DNA from: SCUB01 sp041918675 | GTDB lineage: Bacteria > Pseudomonadota > Alphaproteobacteria > Rhizobiales > Xanthobacteraceae | DNA: 64,000 nt | Direction of reading: 5' to 3' | Assembly: GCA_041918675.1 (NCBI GenBank) | Contig: JAYRVF010000014.1 | Coordinates: 558,001-622,000 of the forward strand | Part shown: piece by piece, positions 27,236-35,352 of the stretch | Layout of the letters: each line of letters begins with the position of its first letter | Position numbering within the stretch: the stretch's first letter is position 1 | Position numbers and translations under genes: made by a program | Notes under the pieces: model-generated | What the model saw: the letters and a program-made list of their open reading frames with translations, nothing else | Database searches by the model: none | What the model was told of the DNA's origin: nothing

Positions 27236-27664
27236 ATGACGGTTCCCACTCCGGTTCTCGGGATCGAGTTGATGGACACCGATCACCGGCGGATCGACGG
27301 CATCTTCGAGGCCATCTCCGCCGCTTCCGACGACGACCTTCCGCGTCTTTACCACGAGCTCGACGGCGAGATCGCGGCACATTTTTCGCGGGAGGAGAAG
27401 CTGATGGAGGAGGCGGGATTTCCAGGCTTCCATTGCCATGTCGCACAGCACAATACCGTTCTCGAACAATTGCGGCGCGGCGCGAAAATGGCGGCGGCGC
27501 CGTCCGTCGCCGAGCTGCGCGAGCACTTGACCAGGATCATGCCGCAGGTCGTCCAGGCCCATGTCTTCACCCTCGACCGCATGACGGCGGCGTTCCTCAA
27601 GGGCGAATTCAATCGCTCCGTGTTCGGGCCGCTGCGCCTGCCGGTCGAGACGCGGGCTCAGTGA
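27236..27664 (+). CDS. Bacteriohaemerythrin (paralogue 1)
   Basis: A 142-residue four-helix haemerythrin. Di-iron ligands appear in order: DTDHRRIDG (His), HELDGEIAAHFSREEKLMEEAGF (His/Glu), HCHVAQHN (His) and QAHVFTLD (His/Asp). Such proteins bind O2 or NO in the cytoplasm. GAAAGGACTT upstream fixes the ATG at 27236. A perfect DNR-type box in the promoter suggests expression under NO or denitrifying conditions, consistent with NO buffering or iron-sulfur protection. Confidence 0.9.
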   Translation: MTVPTPVLGIELMDTDHRRIDGIFEAISAASDDDLPRLYHELDGEIAAHFSREEKLMEEAGFPGFHCHVAQHNTVLEQLRRGAKMAAAPSVAELREHLTRIMPQVVQAHVFTLDRMTAAFLKGEFNRSVFGPLRLPVETRAQ

Positions 27665-27719
27665 ATGCGGTGCGGCCGCCGGGAACGTGCGCTGCCGCGC
27701 CCATTGCCCTGGGCCGGCC

Positions 27720-28193
27720 ATGATTGACGATCTGGCGATCGCGCGCGCGGTACACGTCGTTTCCGTCGCGCACTGGATCGGCGGGGTCTTTTTCGTGACC
27801 CTGGTTGTCCTGCCGGGCCTGCGGCGTATCGAGGCCGAGCGTCGCGTCGCCCTGTTCGACACGATCGAGCGCGGATTTGCCGGGCAGGCCAGGATTTCGA
27901 CGCTGCTGGCCGGCCTCACCGGCTTCTACATGCTGGCGCGGACGGACTCGTGGTTCATGCTGGTCAGCCCGCGGAGCTGGTGGATACCCGGCATGTTGGC
28001 GCTCTGGATCGTCTTCACGCTCATGCTGTTCGTGCTGGAACCACTGGTGCTGCATCGCTGGTTCGATGAACGCGCCGCGCGCGACCCGGAAGGAACATTC
28101 GCGCTCGTGCTGCGCTTGCACCGCGTGCTGTCGACGATCGCGGCGGTCGTGCTGGTGGGAGGCGTCGCCGGAATTCACGGGTTGGCTTTCTGA
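27720..28193 (+). CDS. Small integral membrane protein, unknown
   Basis: A 157-residue protein with about four hydrophobic helices (AVHVVSVAHWIGGVFFVTLV; ISTLLAGLTGFYMLA; WWIPGMLALWIVFTLMLFVL; RVLSTIAAVVLVGGVAGI). His residues in the first helix (RAVHVVSVAHW) and another before the last (LRLHRVLS) could bind haem b or copper, recalling CopD-like or small cytochrome b-like proteins, but I do not assign a family. It starts 55 bp after the haemerythrin and is probably co-transcribed from the same DNR-type promoter. Confidence 0.65.
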   Translation: MIDDLAIARAVHVVSVAHWIGGVFFVTLVVLPGLRRIEAERRVALFDTIERGFAGQARISTLLAGLTGFYMLARTDSWFMLVSPRSWWIPGMLALWIVFTLMLFVLEPLVLHRWFDERAARDPEGTFALVLRLHRVLSTIAAVVLVGGVAGIHGLAF

Positions 28194-28279
28194 CGCGCCG
28201 GAGCACTGAAATACAGACGGAGACTGGGCATTGCGATGGGGATCAGGGAAATGGTATTCTTCTTTCCGAATATTCAAAT

Positions 28280-28293
28280 TTGATCCTGGTCAA
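28280..28293. promoter_or_regulatory. DNR/FNR-type box upstream of the 85-residue ORF
   Basis: TTGAT-CCTG-GTCAA is a mixed FNR/DNR inverted repeat centred at 28286.5. An activator at -41.5 would start transcription near 28328, before the small gene at 28393. Confidence 0.7.
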
Positions 28294-28392
28294 TAGCATC
28301 GCGCGGTTTCATGACGAAATGTGCTAAATTCAAATGGGAATAGGCGAGCAGCGCACATCCGGCCCGCGCCAAATGAACAGGTGTATGACCTC

Positions 28393-28650
28393 ATGAAAGA
28401 TGCGCGTTCATGCTTCGAGTTTGACCCCTCGCTCTGCCCCCTGCTGCAAGGCCTGCCGCCGGAGGAGCAGCAATTGCTGATGCGGACCGATCCGATGATC
28501 CGGGCCTGCATCGAGATGCATTCGGCGCAGGGAACCGGCGACGACGCGATCGCGCCGACGGCGTGCTGCCAGGCCTCGCGCCAGGTCGAGCGCGGCGATG
28601 AGCGGACCGCCGATCCTATGATCGGGATCAATAAGCAGGCGCTTTCCTAG
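28393..28650 (+). CDS. Small Cys-containing protein, unknown, under a DNR-type box
   Basis: 85 residues, starting MKDARSCFEFDPSLCPLLQG. Cysteines occur at about positions 7, 15, 39, 57 and 58. It is soluble with no signal peptide. The open frame extends to 28321, but a transcript driven by the box at 28280-28293 would start after that, so an internal ATG at 28393 (or GTG at 28381) is more likely. No family recognised. The Cys content and promoter suggest a metal- or NO-related small protein. This is inference, and the ribosome site is weak. Confidence 0.5.
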   Translation: MKDARSCFEFDPSLCPLLQGLPPEEQQLLMRTDPMIRACIEMHSAQGTGDDAIAPTACCQASRQVERGDERTADPMIGINKQALS

Positions 28651-28678
28651 AAGGTTCGCGGCGGGGCGCGGGCCTCAC

Positions 28679-28692
28679 TTGATATTCTTCAA
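28679..28692. promoter_or_regulatory. DNR/FNR-type box upstream of regulator 3
   Basis: TTGAT-ATTC-TTCAA, centred about 64 bp before the ATG at 28750. Both halves keep the TTGA/TCAA core. It suggests cross- or autoregulation among the three DNR-like proteins. Confidence 0.65.
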
Positions 28693-28749
28693 GGCGGTGG
28701 CGGCCATTTGTTGTCGAATGCGAAGCATGCGACAAAAAGGCACGTCTGA

Positions 28750-29454
28750 ATGACCCATGCATCGGCTGAACCGACGCGCGGCGCGGTGCGAACATCCACG
28801 CTGCTGCGTGGACTGCCTGATTCGATCGCCGAAGAGATCCTCAAGTCGTCGAGCGTGGAGACGCTGCGGGCCGGCTCGGTGCTGTTCAACCAGGACGAAA
28901 CCGCGGACTATTTCTTCAAGGTGATCGACGGCTGGGTGAAGCTGGAGCGCCATCAGGCCAATGGCAAATCGGCGATCCTGGGCGTGTTCACGCGCGATCA
29001 GTCCTTCGCCGAGGCGGTCGCGATCGTCAACGGACAGTATCCGGCCACCGCGACGGCGGCGACCGCGGCGACCGTCGTGCGCATTCCCGCGCAGCCGCTG
29101 CGCGATGCGATCATCACGCGGCCGGAAATCGGCTTCGCCGTCATCGCCGCGACGGTTCACCATCTGCACCAGATGATCCGCCAGATCGAGCAGCTCAAGC
29201 TGCAGAACGGCGACGAGCGCGTGGCGGAATTCCTGCTCTCGCTGACCGATGTCGTCGAAGGACCGGCCTCGATCGCCCTGCCCTTCGACAAGCAGCTCAT
29301 CGCCGGCCGCCTCGGCATCAAGCCGGAGACGCTGTCGCGCGCCTTCGCGCGGCTGCGCGATCTCGGGGTCGAGGTGAGCGGACCCGATGTCGTGATCCGC
29401 GACGTGCTGGCCCTGCAGCAGCAACTCCGCCAGGGCCAAATCCGCGCCGCCTGA
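28750..29454 (+). CDS. Crp/Fnr-family regulator, DNR-like (paralogue 3)
   Basis: 234 residues: sensor beta-roll (AGSVLFNQDETADYFFKVIDGWVKLER), dimer helix (HHLHQMIRQIEQLKLQ) and winged helix with LGIKPETLSRAFARLRDLGV. The E-x-x-S-R reading helix is present and FNR cysteines are absent. It lies next to the end of the sNOR operon and has its own DNR-type box. It is the most likely direct nir/nor activator by position only. Confidence 0.88.
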   Translation: MTHASAEPTRGAVRTSTLLRGLPDSIAEEILKSSSVETLRAGSVLFNQDETADYFFKVIDGWVKLERHQANGKSAILGVFTRDQSFAEAVAIVNGQYPATATAATAATVVRIPAQPLRDAIITRPEIGFAVIAATVHHLHQMIRQIEQLKLQNGDERVAEFLLSLTDVVEGPASIALPFDKQLIAGRLGIKPETLSRAFARLRDLGVEVSGPDVVIRDVLALQQQLRQGQIRAA

Positions 29455-29557
29455 ACGGCCGCGCTTTGGCGCGGCGCGCGCGGATCCCGCGACCAGCCGG
29501 CGCCTTTTTTCGCGGCGAGGATTTACTCCAAGGCTTCGAAGCCGGAGCAGTTCATTC

Positions 29558-29580
29558 CGGCGAGACGGCCCGGTCTCGCC
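29558..29580. terminator. Bidirectional hairpin between regulator 3 and the sNOR operon end
   Basis: Arms GGCGAGAC and GTCTCGCC around a 6-nt loop lie in the gap between convergent genes. A smaller perfect palindrome GGCTTCGAAGCC sits at 29532-29543. Together they probably stop transcription from both sides. Confidence 0.55.
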
Positions 29581-29590
29581 CGGAGACCGC

Positions 29591-29998
29591 TTAGCGCAGT
29601 CCCTTGGTTTCCAGCCGTCCATGCATGCGCGCGTCATGCGTTTCGAAATGGCGCGAGAACCAGGCGTCGAGCCGGTCGGCCAGCGCTTCCGCGTTGCCGC
29701 TGTTGTCGACGGTCGCGTTGTCCATCATGTCGCGCAGATCGTCGAGCAGCGCCTCGTGATCCTGCTTGTGCTCCGGAAACTGGTCGTATTTCCGATCGCG
29801 CATGATGCGTTCCTCGAGCGCGAAATGCGCCGAGATGTGCATCAACAGATCGCCGAAGAACGCCTCGATCGAATCGGTGGAGGCGTGGGCGCGCATTTTC
29901 TCGTGCAGCAGGTTGATCAGCTCGATCAGGCCCTTGTGCTCATGATCGATGGCCTCGATACCGATGCTGTAGCGATCTTTCCAATGCAGCAAAGCCAT
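29591..29998 (-). CDS. Bacteriohaemerythrin (paralogue 2), last gene of the sNOR operon
   Basis: A 135-residue haemerythrin with canonical ligands: EAIDHEHKGLIE, HISAHFALEERIM, FPEHKQDHE and WFSRHFETHD. It starts MALLHWKDRYSIGIEAIDHE, the classic bacteriohaemerythrin opening. It lies 30 bp after the FixH-like gene, on the same strand and with the same spacing as the rest of the operon. Being encoded with a NO reductase, it probably binds or delivers NO or O2, or protects the complex. That role is inferred. Confidence 0.9.
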   Translation of the reverse strand: MALLHWKDRYSIGIEAIDHEHKGLIELINLLHEKMRAHASTDSIEAFFGDLLMHISAHFALEERIMRDRKYDQFPEHKQDHEALLDDLRDMMDNATVDNSGNAEALADRLDAWFSRHFETHDARMHGRLETKGLR

Positions 29999-30028
29999 GT
30001 GTCTTGCTCCCGACGCGTCGCCGCCCGA

Positions 30029-30532
30029 TCAGCGGAAAATGAAGCCGCCGTCTTCCGAACGGTAGTCAATGACCAGCATCTGATCCGGCGCGATCGAGAT
30101 GCGTTCCCGGCGCTCGTAGTCGAAGCCCTCCGAGCGCGGCGTGTCGCGCATGCGCACGGCGACGTCGTATTCGCCCGCCGGCAGCGTGAACCGCTCATAG
30201 ACCTTCGAGGGGCCGTCGCGGGCGATGCCGCTCGGCGGCAAGCTGGCGCTGAAGACGTTCTTGCCGGCGATATCGAGTTCCACGAAGATCGGCCGGCGGC
30301 TGCGCGGACAGACGTCGACCCGGCGCATGTTGGGCGGCAGCTTGGCCGATTCCTCCGCCGTCATCGGCCGGCACTCGGCCTTGCGGTCCGCGCCGTGAAC
30401 GAATGTCAGCATCAGAATTCCGGCGTCTTTCGGGATCTGGCGATAGACGGGCCAATCCGAAAGCTTGATGACGCCGGCGAACAGCACGACGATGATCGCG
30501 AACTGACCGAGGTAGCGAAGCGCGTTGATCAC
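30029..30532 (-). CDS. Membrane-anchored periplasmic protein of the sNOR operon, unknown
   Basis: 167 residues, starting at a GTG (30530-30532) that overlaps the preceding stop (GTGA). One N-terminal helix (YLGQFAIIVVLFAGVIKL) is followed by a soluble domain of beta character (PAGEYDVAVRMRD; VVDID-like ends). The frame is easily missed because a longer antiparallel reading exists. It could be an assembly factor or an accessory subunit, possibly the product called orf1 in norSY-senC-orf1 clusters. I cannot prove that match. Confidence 0.7.
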   Translation of the reverse strand: MINALRYLGQFAIIVVLFAGVIKLSDWPVYRQIPKDAGILMLTFVHGADRKAECRPMTAEESAKLPPNMRRVDVCPRSRRPIFVELDIAGKNVFSASLPPSGIARDGPSKVYERFTLPAGEYDVAVRMRDTPRSEGFDYERRERISIAPDQMLVIDYRSEDGGFIFR

Positions 30533-32109
30533 GACGCGGTCTCCCGTTTCGTGGCCGCGGTATCGTCCGCCGCGCCGGCGGACGGCGGCGTTGGCGGCTT
30601 CTTCGGCGGCGGCAGGTTGGCAAGCGAGTCGGCGAATTTGGCGAGTTCGCGGCGGAAACGCGGGCCGCCGAGGTCCGAGGCCCAAATCGTATGGACCCGT
30701 TCGCGCGGCACGCGGGCGCGCAGATAGGGATCGCGCTGGCCGGCGAAACGTTCCTCGATCCAGTTCACGCCGAGGCGGTTGAAGCAGAAACTCTCCGCGC
30801 AGCCGGCGACCACGACGCCCTCGGCCAGATGCCGGCTGATGATGAAATCGACCAGCGAGGGGGGCGCCATCGCCACGCAGGGCATGACGACGGCGTTGGG
30901 ATGCTTGGCCGCGCCGCCATGTTCGCAGGCGAGCACGAGGACGCGGTTCGGGCCCTCGAGCGCCGCGGCCGCGTCGATCGTCCGCTGGCGCAATTCGCGC
31001 AGCGTGTATTCGGGCAGGTCGATGCCCGTGCGCAATTCCTCGGTGCGCCGGAACGGCGTCGAGGCCGGGCAGGCGCCGACGCAGATGCCGCAGGCCACGC
31101 ACAGCGTATTGGAGACCTGCGCCTGCGACGGGAACGGCAAGCCATCGGTGCGCTCGACCATGCGGATCGCCTCATAGGGGCAATCGTCGACGCATCGCAT
31201 GCAGCCATTGCAATGCTCGAGATCGATCACCGCCGGAGGGCTCCGCCGCAGCGGCGGCAGCCAGGGCATGAAACCGACCAAAAGCGAGAAGATCAGCAGG
31301 AACAGCCAGACGCCGCTGTGCCCCCAGATGTCGGTCAGCGGGTAGAGCGGCAGGTAAAACCAGTCGAGCCCGACCTCGACCGCGGCCTTGGACAGATTGG
31401 CCGGCCCCTGCGACAGCGCCGGCTTCCACAGCGACAGGCCGACCAGGGCGACGAGCGTCATCGATCCGAGCACCCAGGGCGGGTTCACCTTCGGCCGCGA
31501 GATGCGCAGAATGTGCACCCACATGATGAACAGAAGGATCAGCGGCACCGCCACGTGCATGAACACCATCAGCGTGAAGAAGCGGCTGGTCAGCGTGCCG
31601 GTGGAAACGAAGTTCCGCGCGATCGGCTCGCCGAACAGCGGCAGCCAGTCGAGCAGCTCCGAGGAGATCACCGCGACATACTGGGCGAGCTTGTCCCACA
31701 CCAGCCAGTAGCCGGTGATGCCCGAGGCATAGAGCAGCCAGATGATCGGCAGGCCGGTGAACCAGGAAAACCAGCGCGCGCCGCGATAATGGTCGTAGGC
31801 GAATTCGCGCAAGAGATGCGTCAGCACCATCACCACCATCAGGTCGGAGGCATAGCGATGCAGGCTGCGCATCACGCCGGCATGATACCAGTGGTGATGG
31901 GTGAGTTTCTCGACCGAGAGATAGGCGCTCTCGATGCCGGTATCGAAGAAGATGAAAAGATAGATGCCGCTGACGGCGACGATCCAATAGAAGAAATAGC
32001 CAAGCGCGCCGAGCTGGGCGACCGGATTCATCGACGGCCCGAACAGCCGATCGAACGTCCGCTCGATCGCCTCGAATCCGTACCTTAGAATAGCTCTCAG
32101 CGCACCCAT
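30529..32109 (-). CDS. Cytochrome b / 2x[4Fe-4S] / MvhD-like fusion protein
   Basis: 526 residues. Residues about 1-240 are a cytochrome b N-terminal-type membrane domain with paired haem histidines (MRSLHRYASDLMVVMVLTHLLREF; FMHVAVPLILLFIMWVHIL), followed by two more helices. Two [4Fe-4S] motifs follow (CNGCMRCVDDCP near 300; CVACGICVGACP near 333). The C-terminus (about 375-500) resembles the MvhD/FlpD iron-sulfur subunit (VLVLACEHGG; VVMPCVAM; VVAGCAESFCFNRLG). It may pass electrons between the quinone pool and a cytoplasmic Fe-S donor or acceptor. The start at 32109 is set by CAGGAGCAG upstream. It lies inside the sNOR operon, so it is a candidate electron-input module. Confidence 0.82.
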   Translation of the reverse strand: MGALRAILRYGFEAIERTFDRLFGPSMNPVAQLGALGYFFYWIVAVSGIYLFIFFDTGIESAYLSVEKLTHHHWYHAGVMRSLHRYASDLMVVMVLTHLLREFAYDHYRGARWFSWFTGLPIIWLLYASGITGYWLVWDKLAQYVAVISSELLDWLPLFGEPIARNFVSTGTLTSRFFTLMVFMHVAVPLILLFIMWVHILRISRPKVNPPWVLGSMTLVALVGLSLWKPALSQGPANLSKAAVEVGLDWFYLPLYPLTDIWGHSGVWLFLLIFSLLVGFMPWLPPLRRSPPAVIDLEHCNGCMRCVDDCPYEAIRMVERTDGLPFPSQAQVSNTLCVACGICVGACPASTPFRRTEELRTGIDLPEYTLRELRQRTIDAAAALEGPNRVLVLACEHGGAAKHPNAVVMPCVAMAPPSLVDFIISRHLAEGVVVAGCAESFCFNRLGVNWIEERFAGQRDPYLRARVPRERVHTIWASDLGGPRFRRELAKFADSLANLPPPKKPPTPPSAGAADDTAATKRETAS

Positions 32110-32153
32110 GCCGGCTGCTCCTGTTTTCTTGTTCGATGACGCCGGATGGCTTC

Positions 32154-33017
32154 TCAGATTCTCAAATGCGTGTTGGCGGCGCGCGCGTTCCTCGACCGAC
32201 GCCATTCGCGGAAGAGAATGCCGGCGAACACGATGAGCGACATGGCGGCGATAACGCTGCCGAAGATCAGGCCGTAGTCGAATTTATAGCGTCCCGCGGC
32301 CGGATCATAGGTGGTGCAGATGAACTTGACCCGGTCGATCAGGCCGCCGAGCGAAAACGTCGTCGCGCGTCCCAGCACGACATCCTTGAGCGGCTCGACC
32401 AGGACCTGGATCGGGAAATCGTCGCCATAGACGTGGCGATAGACCTTGCCGCCGCCGTCGACGATCGTCGTCTGCGTGACGTGGTCGAAGCCGCCGCTGA
32501 TGGTCGTATAGCTGAAGCCGAGATCGCGCAGCAGCGCGTCGATGGTCGCCGAATCGCCCGACGCCAAGCGCCAGTTCTCCGCCTTGACGCCCTGCATGGC
32601 GGCGAATTGCGACAGCCGCGTCGGCGTGTCGTTGCGCGCGTCGAACCCCACCGTCAGCACCGCGAAGCGATCGAGGCCGATCAGGCGGCCGGCGTCGCGC
32701 ACGCCGTCGATGACGCGCTGCGTCGTCGGCGGGCAGACCGAGCTGCAGGAGGTATAGATCAGGCTGATGATCAGCGGCTTGCCGCGATAGTCCGACAACG
32801 CGAAGCGCGCGCCGGTCGAATCCGTCAAGGTGTAGTTGCCGACGGCGCGTCCGAGCGCCGCCTCGCTCTTGGCCAACGCGACCTTGGGGTCGAGCCGTTC
32901 GGCCTTGGCCGACGCGAGGCCCAGCCCCGCCGCCAAAACGAGGCTCGCCGCGGCCACCTTTCCCATCCCCAGCGCGAGGCGCGAGACAGTCGGGTTAACC
33001 GCGGCGAGCATTCTCAT
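32154..33017 (-). CDS. senC: SCO1/SenC family copper chaperone
   Basis: A 287-residue SCO-type protein with a signal/anchor segment (residues 8-35), the Cu site CSSVCP and a later conserved His (GGFDHVTQTT), plus a C-terminal helix (YGLIFGSVIAAMSLIVFAGILF). SCO proteins insert copper into CuA or CuB. In norSY-senC clusters senC follows the catalytic subunit, as it does here. An alternative start is at 33011. Confidence 0.9.
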   Translation of the reverse strand: MRMLAAVNPTVSRLALGMGKVAAASLVLAAGLGLASAKAERLDPKVALAKSEAALGRAVGNYTLTDSTGARFALSDYRGKPLIISLIYTSCSSVCPPTTQRVIDGVRDAGRLIGLDRFAVLTVGFDARNDTPTRLSQFAAMQGVKAENWRLASGDSATIDALLRDLGFSYTTISGGFDHVTQTTIVDGGGKVYRHVYGDDFPIQVLVEPLKDVVLGRATTFSLGGLIDRVKFICTTYDPAAGRYKFDYGLIFGSVIAAMSLIVFAGILFREWRRSRNARAANTHLRI

Positions 33018-33052
33018 TCATCCACTCGTTCAAGCTTCGCTGAACCGGAAAA

Positions 33053-34756
33053 TCACCGGAACAGCCACAGCTCGGACAGATATTTCCAGTTGATGAAGTA
33101 GTAGAGCACGAACGAGGCGAAGAACACGAAGATCAGGACCGTCGTGCCGCGCAGGCTCGGATGAGCGACCGCCGCCTTGGCGCCGCCATGCAGCGGGAAG
33201 GTCAGCTTGTGGCCGCCTTCGACCTTCTTGCCCATCAGCACCGTGGCGACCACGACGATGACGAACATAGCGCCGCCGATCGTCGCGATGATCGCGAAGA
33301 TGCCGTTGAGGCCCATCGTCAGGAACGCGCCCGCCGAATGCGCGAACGAAACCGGCGCATCGGTGAACGTCATGTCCCAATGACGGCGCGACACGCCGAC
33401 CGTGCCCGCGCCCATCATCAGCAGCGAGATACCGGCCGCGCCGATACCGAACAGGTACGGCTGCCATTTGGCCATGGTCGGCCAAACGATCTCACGCTGG
33501 AAGATGAGCGGCAGCACGATGTAGGTCACCGCCATGAAGGCGAGCGTCGTGCCGGTCACGACCGTGCCGTGGAAGTGGCCCGGAACGTAGAGCGTGTTGT
33601 GCATGAGCTGGTTGAGCTGCTCGGTTCCGAGCACCACGCCGGAGATACCGCCGATGATGCCGAAGAACACGACCGACAGGAACATGCCCGAGAACGCCGG
33701 GTTGCCCCACGGCGCCTTGCGCAGCCATTCGAACCAACCGCGGTCGAAGCCGTTGCGCCGTTGCGCCGCCTCGATCGATCCGGGCACCGTCAGGCCGTGG
33801 ATCATCGAGCCCATCACCGCCAGATACATCATGTAGCTGGTGTTGACGATCTTCCAGGTCGAATCCATGCCCGGCTCGGAGAGCAGGTGGTGCGCGGAAG
33901 CGAGCTGGAGGAACAGGATGTACATCAGGAACGCGAAGCGGCTGACCTTTTCCGACAGCGGCTTGGCGCCGACCGTCAGCGCCGCGATCAGGTACCAGAT
34001 GGCGACGTGCGCCGACACGTTGATCTGCTGCGACGAATGGCCGAGGCCCCACCACACCACCTTGTACATCAAGGAGTCGATGTTGGCGATCAGGCCGATC
34101 GACCACAGGAACACCGGGATCAGGATCACCGCGCCAGACGCCAGCGTGTAGACCGCGATGATCGCGGCCACCAACGCGCCGAACGTGACCAGCGGCAGCG
34201 AGCCCTCATAGGTGCCCTCGTTCTTGGCGATGACCAGCGTGGCGAAGAAGATGCCGACCGCCACCAGCGTGCCGACCGCGAACAGGATCAGCCCGAGATA
34301 GAAGTGCGGCGCCGCCATCATCGGCACGTAGGACGTGAACATCACGCTGGAGTTGCCCTGCAGCACCGCGACGTTGGCGATCAGCGCGCCGACCAGCATC
34401 AACAGGAAGGCGACCCATGCCAGTTTCGGCGTCGCCAGCCTGCAATTGAGCAGGATCGCGGACGCGAAATAGAGCACGGCGACCTCGAAGAAGATGATCC
34501 AGAACAGCAACACGTCGGCGCCATGCGCGGTCAGCGCGAGGTAGAACAGGTCCGCCGGAAGCATGTGAACCGCCGGCCAGCGCGTCAGCGCGACCAACAG
34601 GCCGAACAGACCGCCGATGGCCAGGAACACGACCGCCGCCACCGCGTTCGCCTTGATCAGCGTCTGCGCGGCGATGTCGACCTTGAGGCCGGTATACTGG
34701 CAGGTGCGGTACTCAGCCGCTCTGCCGCCAACCCCGGAAATGGTTTCAGCAGTCAT
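33053..34756 (-). CDS. norS: sNOR-type haem-copper NO reductase subunit I
   Basis: A 567-residue, roughly 13-helix haem-copper catalytic subunit of the B-family type. Haem/copper ligands are present: His in ALTAHGADVLLF, the CuB helix GHSSQQINV, the CuB pair ASAHHLLSEPG, and VPGHFHGTVV for the two haem irons. The cross-linked Tyr of O2 reductases (HPxxY, four residues after the first CuB His) is Gln here (HSSQQ). That excludes the His-Tyr cofactor and supports NO reduction over O2 reduction. Context agrees: partner CuA subunit, senC, haemerythrin, next to nirS. Annotation pipelines would usually call it cytochrome c oxidase subunit I. Confidence 0.85.
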   Translation of the reverse strand: MTAETISGVGGRAAEYRTCQYTGLKVDIAAQTLIKANAVAAVVFLAIGGLFGLLVALTRWPAVHMLPADLFYLALTAHGADVLLFWIIFFEVAVLYFASAILLNCRLATPKLAWVAFLLMLVGALIANVAVLQGNSSVMFTSYVPMMAAPHFYLGLILFAVGTLVAVGIFFATLVIAKNEGTYEGSLPLVTFGALVAAIIAVYTLASGAVILIPVFLWSIGLIANIDSLMYKVVWWGLGHSSQQINVSAHVAIWYLIAALTVGAKPLSEKVSRFAFLMYILFLQLASAHHLLSEPGMDSTWKIVNTSYMMYLAVMGSMIHGLTVPGSIEAAQRRNGFDRGWFEWLRKAPWGNPAFSGMFLSVVFFGIIGGISGVVLGTEQLNQLMHNTLYVPGHFHGTVVTGTTLAFMAVTYIVLPLIFQREIVWPTMAKWQPYLFGIGAAGISLLMMGAGTVGVSRRHWDMTFTDAPVSFAHSAGAFLTMGLNGIFAIIATIGGAMFVIVVVATVLMGKKVEGGHKLTFPLHGGAKAAVAHPSLRGTTVLIFVFFASFVLYYFINWKYLSELWLFR

Positions 34757-34759
34757 GGC

Positions 34760-35332
34760 TCACCTCCCCGACGCGAGGCGCAGGTCAGCCTCGGCCTTCT
34801 TTTCCGTGACATAGATTCGTCCGGTCATCTGATGGTGACCGATGCCGCAATACTCGTTGCAGATGATGCCGAACTGACCGGCGTCGGTCGGCGTCATCGT
34901 GATCACGTGCTCATAGCCCGGATGAATCTGAATATTGATGTTGGTCGGCTGCAGCGAGAAGCCGTGCTGCCAGTCGAGCGACGACATGTGGAAGCGATAG
35001 CTCTGGCCCTTCTCGATCTCGATGATCGGATACCATTGCCACAGACGGCCGAGCAGATAGACGTCGCTTCCGGCGGGCACCTTCACCACCGGCACGCCGT
35101 TCTCCTCGCGAACCTTGTACTTCTTGACGAACTCGTCGACCTTGGCCTCGTAGCTCGACGGATGAACGCGATAGGCTTCCTTGCTCAGGTTCTGATTGCC
35201 GATGAAGTGCCAGGCGATCATGAAGCAGAACATGAAGAAGCCCCAGGCGAAGGCGATAAACGCCCACGACAGCTCGACTCCGGCGACCGGCTCGTTCCAC
35301 CAGTCGCGTCTTTCAGGTGATGTGACGGACAT
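34760..35332 (-). CDS. norY: sNOR CuA-containing subunit II
   Basis: 190 residues: one N-terminal helix (ELSWAFIAFAWGFFMFCFMIA) and a periplasmic cupredoxin domain with a complete CuA site (DWQHGFSL for the first His; CNEYCGIGHHQM for Cys, Cys, His, Met). It receives electrons from a periplasmic cytochrome c or cupredoxin. It is 3 bp upstream of norS. The CuA site distinguishes this enzyme from cNOR and qNOR. Confidence 0.88.
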   Translation of the reverse strand: MSVTSPERRDWWNEPVAGVELSWAFIAFAWGFFMFCFMIAWHFIGNQNLSKEAYRVHPSSYEAKVDEFVKKYKVREENGVPVVKVPAGSDVYLLGRLWQWYPIIEIEKGQSYRFHMSSLDWQHGFSLQPTNINIQIHPGYEHVITMTPTDAGQFGIICNEYCGIGHHQMTGRIYVTEKKAEADLRLASGR

Positions 35333-35352
35333 CTGCCCCCCCTAATTCTCGA

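Noticed and set aside
27084..27446. N-terminal extension of the Crp/Fnr gene at 26376
   Set aside because: Arg/Pro-rich and antisense to the haemerythrin gene and its promoter box; a TTG at 27083 fits the family length.
33053..34756. Reading norS as an ordinary cytochrome c oxidase
   Set aside because: The cross-link Tyr is Gln and the gene neighbourhood is that of nitrogen-oxide respiration; kept only as an alternative.
33161..35320. 719-residue plus-strand reading antisense to norSY
   Set aside because: Arg/His/Asp-rich shadow of the real genes on the other strand; crosses two genuine genes with intact ligands.
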